Below, piece by piece: positions 11,351 through 21,935 of a stretch of DNA of 64,000 bases. The position numbers were made by a program, and so were the translations under genes. Each line of letters starts with the position of its first letter. The stretch's first letter is position 1. The stretch is from Polyodon spathula (Eukaryota; Chordata; Actinopteri; Acipenseriformes; Polyodontidae). The notes below the pieces were generated by a model that saw only the letters and a program-made list of their open reading frames with translations, was not told the origin of the DNA and did no database searches. The stretch covers positions 67,278,145 through 67,342,144 of the forward strand of contig NC_054537.1 in the NCBI RefSeq assembly GCF_017654505.1, written 5' to 3'.

Positions 11351-11984
11351 GTGCCATTCATTTACTTTTGGAATGTGTAGCCCACACACGCAGGGTTGAC
11401 CCAAACCCGCTATTTATTTTGAGAGGTGTGTAATTCTCCACCGTTAATTGCAGTGAGGGGTATTTAAATTGGTTGACTGCAGAATCACCTGCTTTACCTA
11501 ATTAGTCTTATAAAATAGGTCGTTATTTTGACGCTGAGTGCGGCCGTACTGAACATGCACATTACGTGGCTTTTTGCGGTCGGTTTTTCCCCTTTATAAA
11601 TTTTGGGCTCAATGTTTACATAAAGAGTAATGTAAATACATTATGTTTTCCAAGAAATGCAACTGCTTTTTATTTAAACCACTGTATTTATTGTCAATAG
11701 CTAATTTCGGTTGTACCTAATATCATTCACAGACAGTATTACAGGACAACAGAGTAGAAGTTCCAGTTGCAGTTGAAAGTACTGGCACCCTACACTTAAT
11801 TGAAGATAATTTGAAAAAATGTTAAATGCAAGCATTTCGTCAACATTAGCCACTAATTAATATCAAAAGAACAAAATACACAATTTCTCTTAATTTAACA
11901 AACAATCTTTATAAAAATCAAAAAGCACTTATGCAATTTCATTTTTTTTTTTTTGTGATAAAAGCATTGGTACATTTTTTATCA

Positions 11985-12222
11985 TGTAGCGCCTTTCATA
12001 GTGGCCCACCATCCCAAAGTGCTTTACAGAACTGTGCATTATATGCAAAGTCACTTACAATAGGACACTGATTCAACATCGTGTCTGCAGGAGGGAGCAC
12101 ACAGAGGTTAAGTGACTTGCTCAGGGTCACACAGTGAGTTAGTCAGTGGCAGCTGTGGGATCTGAACTGGTGACCTTCTGGTTATAAGCCCAGGACTTTA
12201 ATCACTGGACCACACTGCTGCC
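11985..12222 (-). mobile_element. tRNA-derived SINE with L2-like tail
   Basis: On the minus strand the head has an A-box-like word (TGGTCCAGTGATTA) and a B-box-like word (CCAGTTCAGATCCC), as in tRNA genes. Next comes a CORE/MIR-like body (ACTCACTGTGTGACCCTGAG, then CAAGTCACTTAACCTC), and the tail (TAAAGCACTTTGGGATGGTG) resembles an L2-type LINE 3' end. About 238 bp, essentially full length. Confidence 0.85.
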
Positions 12223-12239
12223 ATAATTTACAATAAAAG

Positions 12240-12241
<2 letters not shown>

Positions 12242-12330
<89 letters not shown>
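12242..12330. repeat. (TA)n microsatellite
   Basis: About 89 bp of TA repeats with one phase slip near 12288. It abuts the left side of the degraded Tc1/mariner relic. Confidence 0.95.
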
Positions 12331-12333
<3 letters not shown>

Positions 12334-12344
12334 AGCAACACAGC

Positions 12345-13250
12345 AGATGATGTTCAAGACAAAGGCTTTGGATTCACATTTGAGAAAAGCACTCTAAGCA
12401 AGCTACAACAAAGGGATTGGCTAAAGAACAGTATCAAAGGAATAGGAACACCAAAATCCACAATCAGAGCAGCAATCAAGAAGTACCACAGAAAAAATTA
12501 AACTGAAACACTTGAAAGACGTGGATGTCCAAAGGTAAGTACAAGTATATCATGTAGGAGAATCATCTGAGCAGCTAAACAAAATCCAAGATTAACAAAG
12601 AAAGGTTTAGAAGCATCAGGCATAGTAGTGCATGAAATAATTGTACAAAGGCACCTGAGCACAGAAGAGCTGTATGCACATAAATCTCGTTGCAAACCAC
12701 ATTTAAGAAAATGTTAAAACAAACATAACATTTGACAAGAAATATAAACAGAAGTCTTTAACAAAATTATCTGGTCCAAAGGGACTAAAATATAACTTTT
12801 CCCCAAAAATGGACCACAGCATGTTAGGAGAAAAAAAAGGTAAAGCCTTCAATGAGGAAAACCTTGTCTCTAGTTAAACATGGAGGTGGTTCGATCATGA
12901 TATGGTATGGGGGTGTTTTAATAGTTCTGGGACTGGAGACATTCATGTGATTGAAGATCAAATTAACGAAGCCATGTATCAAAACATTCTACAAAGTACA
13001 GTGGCAACTTATAATACAATAACGACCCAAAGTATGTGGTTAAACTTTGGAGTTCTTGAAGAAAAATGAAGATGAAAGTTCAGGAATGGCTTTAGCAATC
13101 ACCAGCTATCAATCCAATAGAAATGCTTTGGACGGATCTGAAAAAAGCTGCACTCAAGCACTGTGTATCCAGTCTCGCTGAGCTGAAGGAAATATGTGAG
13201 ACGAAATGGGCCCGGATTTCACCAACAAGATGTAATATACCGATTAGCAA
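12345..13250 (+). pseudogene. Old Tc1/mariner transposase relic
   Basis: Conserved blocks appear in order but in different frames. There is an N-terminal HTH-like stretch (12470 region), then VKHGGGS...MIWYG near 12880-12910, and SPAINPIEMLWTDLKKAA at about 13103-13155 followed by a LAELKEICETKWARI tail. Many stops and indels separate them. It is much more decayed than the Tc1 at 8775-10347 and clearly a different, older family. No terminal repeats were identified. Confidence 0.8.
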
Positions 13251-13904
13251 TTAAATACGATTATTTGATTTTTATAAAGATTATTTGTAAAATTACTAGA
13301 AATTGTGTATTGTGTATTTTGTTTTATTATAAAGTGGTTAAAGCTTACTAAATGCTTGTCCTTAATCTGTTGCCTTAAATTATGGTATAATAAGCGTTGG
13401 GTGCCAATACTTTTGTATGCCAATACAATATATTTTACAAGACAATGTGTAACACATTTGTTGTTCTTATATTTAACATTAAAAACCATAGTTTTTTTTA
13501 CTTAAGTACATTATGGTACAAACTGATTTTTTTTAAAATGGATTTTCACACTCATTTCTGCCATATTCTAATTTACTCCATGTATTGCATTTGCTTGGTT
13601 TTAAAAATAAAATCTTAAAGAAAATATAATTTGTATTATATGTACAAGTACTAAAAAGTTACTAACCACACTGAAATCGTTTCACACCTGTGCAGACAAA
13701 AAAAAAAAAGAAAGAAAGAAACAGGCCCCTTAACAGTTTGCTCTTGTTGATACACTAGCAATCGTTGCCAACAATGGTGACTGGATTATTTTAAAGCAGA
13801 AGATTTTAGTTGCTCAAATTTGTATAAAACTAATTGCAGCTCCCCCTAGTGGGTGAGTATGGCAACTATCAATTGCTCGCAGAATGAGGTTGTAATAATA
13901 ATAA
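13251..13904. other. Intergenic, AT-rich
   Basis: No gene recognised; the overlapping small frames here are AT-driven. A CTCF-like word lies at 13840-13852 (see separate entry). Confidence 0.5.
13840..13852 (-). promoter_or_regulatory. CTCF-like motif
   Basis: The minus strand reads CCACTAGGGGGAG, close to the CTCF core CCASYAGRKGGC with one mismatch at the end. It lies about 50 bp outside the CACTA-like MITE. Motif only. Confidence 0.35.
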
Positions 13905-15282
13905 CACTATGTAACACAATTTTTGTTCCTGGGTAGTAAGTGTTATTTCCTAATTGCTTATGCCTCAAAAGTATAGAAAATGGCTATTATTCCCCACAAA
14001 CTTTTCTTTTGTGACCAGGACAGGTAAATTTCAAAATATCACTATTTCCAATGAGAAAACGGGTGAATTTGTGTCTTTTCGTTCACATAAAGTCAGAAAA
14101 AAACAACATATGAATCCAAATTAACATGTATTTATACTAAAGTAATACAAAAAAGACTACAAAAGATTTAAAAATTACAATTTACAGTATAATCGTAAAT
14201 CTCAAAAAACTACTCACTTCTAAATCTTTTGTAATCATTTGTGTATTACTTTAGTATAGATACATGTTAATTTGGATTAATATGTTGTTTTTTAAGAACA
14301 TAAGAACATAAGAAAGTTTACAAACGAGAGGAGGCCATTTGGCCCATCTTGCTCATTTGGTTGTTAGTAGCTTATTGATCCCAGAATCTCATCAAGCAGC
14401 TTCTTAAAGGATCCCAGGGTGTCAGCTTCAACAACATTACTGGGGAGTTGATTCCAGACCCTCACAATTCTCTGTGTAAAAAAGTGCCTCCTATTTTCTG
14501 TTCTGAATGCCCCTTTGTCTAATCTCCATTTGTGACCCATGGTCCTTGTTTCTTTTTTCAGGCTGAAAAAGTCCCTTGGGTCGACACTGTCAATACTTTT
14601 AGAATTTTGAATGCTTGAATTAGGTCACCACGTAGTCTTCTTTGTTCAAGACTGAACAGATTCAATTCTTTTAGCCTGTTTGCATATGACATGCCTTTTA
14701 AGCCCGGAATAATTCTGGTCGCTCTTCTTTGCACTCTTTCTAAAGCAGCCATATCTTTTTTTATAGTGAGATGACCAGAACTGAACACAATATTCAAGAT
14801 GAGGTCTTACTAGTACATTGTACAGTTTTAACATTACTTCCCTTGATTTAAAATCAACACTTTTCACAATGTATCTGAGCATCTTGTTAGCCTTTTTTAT
14901 AGCTTCCCCACATTGTCTAGATGAAGACATTTCTGAGTCAACAAAAACTCCTAGGTCTTTTTCATAGATTCCTTCTCCAATTTCAGTGTCTCCCATATGA
15001 TATTTATAATGTACATTTTTATTTCCTGCATGCAGTACCTTACACTTTTCTCTATTAAATGTCATTTGCCATGTGTCTGCCCAGTTCTGAATCTTGTCTA
15101 GATCATTTTGAATGACTTTATGTGAACGAAAAGACACAAATTCCCTTGTTTTCTCATTGGAAATAGTGATATTTTGAAATTTACCTGTCCTGGTCACAAA
15201 AGCAAAGTTTGTGGGGAATAATAGCCATTTTCTATACTTCTGTGGCATTGGCAATTAGGAAATAACACTTACTACCCAGGAA

Positions 15283-15317
<35 letters not shown>

Positions 15318-15326
15318 TTACACGGT

Positions 15327-15327
<1 letters not shown>
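13905..15327. mobile_element. CACTA-like long-TIR MITE, split by a CR1 insertion
   Basis: The left arm (13905-14295) starts CACTATGTAACACAATTTTT and the right arm (about 15113-15327) is its inverted complement ending ...TTGTTACACGGTG. Both ends are flanked by TAA (13902-13904 and 15328-15330). A CACTR terminus with a 3-bp duplication fits the EnSpm/CACTA superfamily; PIF/Harbinger, which also uses a 3-bp TWA site, is the alternative. The arms are long and nearly palindromic and have no coding capacity. Minus-strand CR1 DNA occupies 14296-15112 inside the right arm. An A-run in the right arm (15284-15314) is a local expansion. Confidence 0.85.
14296..15112 (-). mobile_element. CR1 LINE, 5'-truncated
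   Basis: On the minus strand it encodes the end of the reverse transcriptase [85 protein letters not shown] and, after a frameshift, [20 protein letters not shown] and [20 protein letters not shown]. These are standard CR1-family blocks. The 3' UTR ends in short tandem TTCTTATG units (plus strand 14296-14312), the usual CR1 tail. The copy is 5' truncated at about 15112 and landed inside the long-TIR MITE. Confidence 0.93.

Positions 15328-15382
<55 letters not shown>
15328..15382. repeat. (TAA)n microsatellite
   Basis: About 18 TAA units starting exactly at the target-site copy of the MITE. It may have grown from the TAA duplication, since the left flank is also TAA-rich (13892-13904). Confidence 0.9.
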
Positions 15383-15383
<1 letters not shown>

Positions 15384-15449
15384 TTTTTTAATAATATTTT
15401 TTCCAAGTCATTGACAGGTTTTTCTATTTTTTTTTTTTTTTTTTTATCA

Positions 15450-17688
15450 CTGTGGGTTCTTTGCACCTGCAATCTTTTTTATACATATATAACAGATCAA
15501 CCGATAATGTTATTCCTTATAGGAACTGACTACACAATGCTTCACATTTATATGATATTTTAAAACAAATCTAGCCAAGCTCAAATGACATTTAACTTAG
15601 CCACTGCAACTTTCACCTTAAATCCTTTAGTCATGTTGTGGTGTTTTCTAGCAATGCACAATCGATTGGGTTATACCGGCCATATATAACAAACAATAGT
15701 ATCATTTACCACTGGGTATTGCAATTTGACAAATTCAACATGTATTGAATTTCTTCAGGTATTACTTGACTCATGATGATAGGAGCAAAACTGACTTTAA
15801 GCCCAAGCTTCTGTTTTTACATTATTTTACACCCTCTGGGTAAAGGCTTAGTGACTGACAGTCTGACTTGTTTTATTTTAGACCACAAATTGTTTTACTA
15901 GCCACAGTTGCTTGTCAATCAATTGTGAGCATGTTCAAAATATATTTACACACACACACACATATATTAACTGTTTTGCTTTAGGATATTTCTCATGTAC
16001 ATTGGCAGACTAGTATTTTCCCGTTTATTTGCTGATAGCCAGTGTATTAATACAAACTTTGTGCTTGTTTCTTGCCACCACTTTAGAATCAGTCCTGTAT
16101 CCTTAAACAAATGAACTGCAATTTTTTGTTATTCTGTATGGATAGTCCCTGTGCTCCCCACTTCCCTATTTTGATTTCCCACAGGGGATTATGGGAAATG
16201 TAGTTTTGAAAGCCCAATCATTTGTAGATGTATGACAACATGACCTACACATTTCCAAGATTATTAATTTCTGTCACAAGTCACAATGCATGCAGGTTTT
16301 CATTTAAAAAAATACAAAAACAACAATATACCAGAGTTCCAAAAAATAACAAGTGCCAAAGTGCAGAATTCAGAGAATTTCCACTTGATAGGCAGCACTG
16401 TTACAGTCCAATGGATGATTCAACAAAAAATAATAGTGAGAATACATTTGGGCACACTATCAAATAAAAACAAATGAGTTTGAACCTTGGGAATGGTCAG
16501 TTTCCCATAGATCCAGTTTATTCCCCAGAATAATACTTTGTCTTTTTTCATTCATGTTCAGAACATTTAGTTTCTTGCATGTTTAATATCATATATTGGG
16601 TCATATTTTCATATGTAAATTCATATGCAGTATAGCCATTTTGCTTTAATCTTTCTCAACTTTTGTTAGTTAAGTTATGTTTATGTAAATGATGGGTATC
16701 AATAAGATAGTATCAAATCATGTTTGCAATAACATGTTTCTTTCAAAACTACACATTTGAAACCTATGTAATGAATGAGGGTGGACAACAGTTTAGGACT
16801 TATTTTGTTAGCTTCAAACACTGGGATGCAGCACTTTCTTGTACTGAGGAAGATACAGCAGCATGCTTGGCATTCAGGGATTGCTCGAGATAATCTGGCT
16901 GGCCAGGTGTCTGAAGGTGCCCTTGCTCCTACAATTGTCCTGTATACAGGAGTCACCACATTGTGAGATTTCTTATGACAGGTGTTACCTTCTTCAGCTT
17001 ACAGCCTGGCTGGTCTCCCTCGCACTGCTTTGAACATGAGTCCCTTGTTCTGAAACTTCCTTCACTGTCAATACCAGCAATGTCACAGAAGTAAGCCAGC
17101 CTTGATAAAGGAATGGTTTGATTCCACATGCCACATGTTACTTAAGCCTGGCCGTTGCAGCTCCGAGATGTAAGACAAGGGAAATCTTTGTGTCAAACAC
17201 AAGTGCTTGGCTGTGTCCTTGCATGCCTGTCTTTCAACCCAGACCTTTGCTAGACACCTGTACACTGTCATTTTAAACTGCCTAAAAATGTACAAATTGT
17301 ATTTTTGTACAAGCCAGGATCAAAGGGAAGGATCATTCTCACACAGGAAACAGAGCAGGAGAAGATATGTCAATCATAGAGTGTGCAGAGACCTTATGGT
17401 CTGAAGGTTTGAGGCAAAACAAATATGAGTTGTCACTTACTCTGACCTTTACTATCAACCAGCTGTACAATTTGATACAAACAGAAGTTTTTAATTTATA
17501 TTAAACAGCAACTACTAATTCATAAATGCCACAATATTTCATGTATTTTGAAGTACAACTCTGAGATTAATATCCTTGTGTGGTATTGAAAAAGCAGTGT
17601 TGGTGAGTGATGTTGCTTAGGTTGCAATTGAGCATTCCAGTGCATTAGAAAAGATATGACTGGATTTCACACTAGAACAATTATCTCT
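15450..17688. other. Intergenic, no gene seen
   Basis: No coding exon or recognised repeat apart from a short CA run near 15950. A ZNF143-like word is at 16186-16206 (separate entry). A less AT-rich stretch at about 16960-17400 has no recognisable reading frame. Confidence 0.5.
16186..16206 (-). promoter_or_regulatory. ZNF143/GFY-like motif
   Basis: On the minus strand the bases read AACTACATTTCCCATAATCC, close to the ACTACAATTCCCAG-type promoter element bound by ZNF143 or its relatives. No adjacent gene start was found. Confidence 0.35.
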
Positions 17689-17957
17689 CGTGATTTATAT
17701 GTCATCAGAAACCCTTGATACAGTTATAGCCTTATTATGCACAATTGGGTGTACATTATTCCTTATATCACCAACCTTATTATAATATAATAATATATAA
17801 TATAAGAATATATTGTGACTGGATTCTGAGACACTAAATAACCACTGTAGCTAGCTCTCTCGTCGAGAAGCATAACGTGATTTATATGTCATCAGAAACC
17901 CTTGATACAGTTATAGCCTTATTATGCACAATTGGGTGTACATTATTCCTTATATCA
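17689..17957. repeat. 82-bp direct duplication, 187-bp period
   Basis: The 82 bp at 17689-17770 recur with no difference seen at 17876-17957, starting CGTGATTTATATGTCATCAG. The spacer (105 bp) is not repeated. A diverged version of the core (TTATCAGAATCCCTTTATGG) appears near 22275. Near-identity indicates a recent segmental or repeat-mediated duplication. Confidence 0.9.
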
Positions 17958-18049
17958 TTATAATTGGGTCCAATATTGTGGTCGGTATCACAATATGGGT
18001 TGTTTCAAATATCCCTTACAAGTACCAACATTAATTAGTATATATGAAC

Positions 18050-18790
18050 AAATATGATTTTAGACGGAGTCTCGCACCACCCAGTTGTATTTTGTCGTCT
18101 GTAGTGTATAATAAAACACCAAAGTTTATAGGAAATTGTTCATTGTATGTAATTCATAGGGCGCATATGAGGGCTGAGTGTTATAAGACAAACAGGACAG
18201 ATATAAATCTTACAACTCAGAGGACCTAGAGGAGCTTCCTCGCTCGGCCTTGGAAAACAAATAAACAGATACTTGGAAAACAAATACTCATGAGAGCGCA
18301 GAGGTTCCATGTGGTTGGAACCGAAAACATTGGACGGGAAGAGCTCCTACTGCTCGGAGGACCACGTTCTAGTGGCCAGGGTAGACTCGGCTTTCCAAGG
18401 AGCAGAAAGGTCTTGGACCTGGAAACAGAAAGAGTTAGACAGGGACAGCACCAGACGCGTCCTCGAGGCTGAGGTTGTGCCAGGCGTCTGGTGCCGCCGG
18501 GTCGTGAGCCCCAATGGGACCAGAAAATAAGAAGACAGTTAGAGGCCAGATCTGTGAGGGCTGAGCTCGGCTAGTAGAGACAGAATTAGGATAGAGCCTA
18601 TGTAGAGGCAAGTGCATGAGCTACGAAAGTACAGGTGTGGCCTGTGGTTCCCTCTGGCTTCCTGTGAGAGCCACTGCCATATTGGCATATGTGCAGCATG
18701 GCCAGACCCCCCCCCCCCCCCCCCCCCCTCCAAAAGATAGGACTCCAGGCTTCAGCAAACCTCACCATGAATAAAAGACGGCTTGTTGCA
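18050..18790 (+). mobile_element. Possible retroelement remnant, GC-richer block
   Basis: This stretch is clearly richer in G+C than its surroundings. A TATA-like word (GATATAAATC, about 18199-18208) is followed by AATAAA near 18260, resembling a U3-R order. TGGTGCCGCCGGGTCGTGAG at about 18490 looks like a tRNA-primer binding site downstream of an LTR. No gag or pol frame was seen and LTR ends could not be fixed. A C22 run (18707-18728) lies near its end. The alternative is an unrelated GC-rich locus. Confidence 0.3.
18707..18728. repeat. C22 homopolymer
   Basis: Twenty-two consecutive C, the same printed length as the run at 6107-6128. The G-rich strand could form a quadruplex. Confidence 0.9.
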
Positions 18791-20187
18791 CACATAGAAT
18801 AAAAGTTAGAAATGACAAAATAAAAGGTTAGTAAAATGACTATGGATTGGAGGCAGTTGGCACTGTGGAGAAGGAAAAACGCCCATTCTTAACTTTTAAA
18901 ATGGAGGAAACCCTCTGGTGGCCTCGCAGAGAAGGCACCCCCACTCCGGGCATGCTAACAGTTAATTGCTGGACTACTGCAATATCTGAGGGATATGTTC
19001 TGATATAAGTCTCTACAGATGCTGAAGACCAGTGCCCCATGTTCTTAATAAGGTGCTGGTTTACTCATGTGCTTGCTGTTGAGGTAGCTGCTTTCTGCTT
19101 ATTTTTTAATAGCTCAGCCGGTCAAGGTGAATTGAATTGCTGATTGCTAAAAGACAAACGCAAGACCAAGTCTGGTAGTTGGGATCAAGCTTTTATAGGA
19201 GAGTATAGATTGACAGGTGAGATAGCCAAAGAGAGTCCTGTATGTAAGTAATTGTATGTAAGTACAATTTGTTTATACAACTTCACAAATGACCAAGCAA
19301 ATGATCAAATAAGTGCAACACTAGAGAACAGGGCTTGCAAACAGAGCTTTCTTTAACTAAATGTAGAACCATATGCAGTATAATGCTTTAAAATAATGTG
19401 TTTCTTTCCAAATTAGATATGTCAGACCTATATATCGAATGGAAGTGCACAACAGGTACGGTTTATGGAATTATATTGTTTGCTACAACCAATAACTGGC
19501 AATGGACATTTTGCATTAGGATAGGACCAAAATCATGTTTGAACACCACAGATAAATCTGGTCATGTTAGTTACATATTAATTTGGAAGACTGTAATGCA
19601 GTCTGGTGGAACCAGCCTTGTGAATTAGAAGAAATGCCTGATTTGTCCCCGTTCAGTAAGATACTAGATTGGCTCTGTCCTTGTAATAATACACTCACTA
19701 ACTCCAAATTGCTTAACTCAGGATGAATTTCCTGATATGTTGTGGGCAATGACATGTTTTGTGAAATGTGTTTCTCTTTTTGCCATGTGTGTAATCAGAA
19801 TGGAATGCAAATGAGTGTCAAAGTGCAGAGAAAACAACGGATTATCACTCCCAGAGTATTGACAGGCCAGAGTGTTGGATGACACTAAGCACAGATACAC
19901 TCCGGCGTGAAACGCTTGATAAGAAGTCAGTCAATTGACCCAGAGGCCATTTGTTATCCTGAGACTATCGCTAATAACAGTCCCACGGAGTGAAGACTAC
20001 TACAGTTACTTCACCATCAGATTAAACTCACTACTTAGTACCAACTGTCTCTATTCAGGTTTTCAGTCTATAGGACAGTTTATTTGGAGAATCCTGAAAT
20101 GATGACTTGTGATAATCACACAGTACAATATATATATATAAGCTGCCTTTGCTGGAGTTGATCAGTCTTGGATATTCTGAGATATCC

Positions 20188-20188
20188 G

Positions 20189-20271
<83 letters not shown>
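20188..20271. repeat. Compound (TA)n(TG)n microsatellite
   Basis: About 15 bp of TA repeats run into about 69 bp of pure TG repeats (20203-20271). Long TG tracts can form Z-DNA; no function is implied. Confidence 0.95.
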
Positions 20272-20272
<1 letters not shown>

Positions 20273-20869
20273 CAATGGTACCTCTAAGAATGTCTGATGT
20301 TTTAATACACAGTCCAGCCAGCATAAGGAAATTCACTAAATATGTTTCATGTAATTTTGCCAGAAACAGTATTGTAATAGTTCAGAAAAACCTACGAAAT
20401 GTATTAAGTTTTGTGCTGAAAAAAGTTGATTATTTATGTTTTAAAAACAACAACTTTGTCTCTTGCATATAATTGTACACATACACCAGTTCTATATTCA
20501 TATTGCTGTCAGCTTCTCAGACATACCAAATTATTTAGTTTTTGCTAATATCCACTGAATGCCATCTGATCAGAAAAAAAACGTTTATTACTACATCCTT
20601 CCATTAATTAATTTTCAAGTTATGACAACAAAGTCCAATCTTTGGAGTTTAAGAGGGAAGTTTGGGCTCCTTGTCTATCCAGTTCTTGAACATATTGACA
20701 GGATGGTCTATTTATTTGGACAAATAGAACATGAGCTATGATCAAACTAACTAATTCTGCATACTGTCCAGCAATGAGATGGACATGTACAAACATATTG
20801 GTCACTTCCATTACAGCCCATCATTAATCAGATCCATAATCTACTTTCATTCTATTAAGACGGAGATCA

Positions 20870-20872
<3 letters not shown>

Positions 20873-20940
<68 letters not shown>
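20873..20940. repeat. (TA)n microsatellite
   Basis: About 68 bp of uninterrupted TA repeats. Confidence 0.95.
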
Positions 20941-20944
<4 letters not shown>

Positions 20945-21849
20945 AAGGGCATGTGATCATAGTGTAATAAATGTGTACCAGCTACATGTACCTTTATTTT
21001 GAAGTGTTTTTTAAAAACAGGAAATACGGCTCTGTATGGTCATAATAATCAATTAATGTCTACCGTATAATCACACAAATATAATGAGAGTGCGCTTATA
21101 CACTAGGGACTATTTTTTAAAAGAGTTTAAGAGAAAGATAAAAAGTGAAAATCTGTCAGAAATCCAATTACACTGTTTGAATGCAGTCTTTTAAATATTA
21201 TTTGCACGACTATGATTGCGTACAGTAATGCAGATTTCGAAAACATTTTAGCCTCTACGTCTTGCATTTACACTCATCTTCAGGGTGCTCATACTTAGAA
21301 ACAGGCACATAGGCTTGCACATGAAACCGGAATTAAATTAAATTAAAGTAAATACATTTCTTACCCAAGTAAAAGCACATGATTATCTAGTATCTTAAAA
21401 AAAAAAACCCTACTGGATATAACAGTTCTGCCTCACTGGACCTCAAACATGGAAGGGCTTCACATTTAAAGGGTGTCAGATACCCCTAAAACAGCAATTG
21501 CAACCTGTCCTGGTTATCTTCATTTTGTCCATAATAGAAAGTGTGGACTAACATGAAGCAGTCTTTAGCTCCTGTATGGTGTTATACAAGCAGACCAATT
21601 CTATTTGTACTAATTGTGTTCAAAGAAAGGCTGATTTAATTTAGCCCTCCACACTAGATTTACTGTGTCAGTAAATGGTAACCGTAATGATGTGCTTCTG
21701 GCTCTAGCACACTTCTCTATGTCAGCAATAGACTAATAATAACCTTGACTGTGTCTCAGATCTTATCCAGTCGGAACACTGTGCTCTTCATCTGAGGTAA
21801 TATTCTGTAGCAATTATACATTTTAAACTGCTTAATACCCAGTAGGGAC

Positions 21850-21935
21850 TATGCTCAGGCAACCAAATTAATTTGTGACCCAAGCAAGATTTGAACCCAG
21901 GACTCTTTGAAGGTCACTTGTATAATACAGAGGTA
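21850..21935 (-). mobile_element. Possible tRNA-derived SINE relic
   Basis: On the minus strand CCTGGGTTCAAATCTTG is a B-box-like word, preceded by tRNA-like sequence and followed by a GGGTCAC word reminiscent of SINE bodies. It is short and degraded, so the assignment is weak. Confidence 0.35.

Noticed and set aside
14646..15254. 202-codon minus-strand ORF
   Set aside because: It is a fusion of MITE arm sequence with CR1 reverse transcriptase made by insertion, not a host gene.
20149..20472. 107-codon ORF over the TA/TG tract
   Set aside because: The frame consists largely of CVCVCV from TG repeats; a composition artefact. The same applies to frames over TA and TAA tracts at 15272-15563, 20779-20967, 24738-24977 and 25832-26023.
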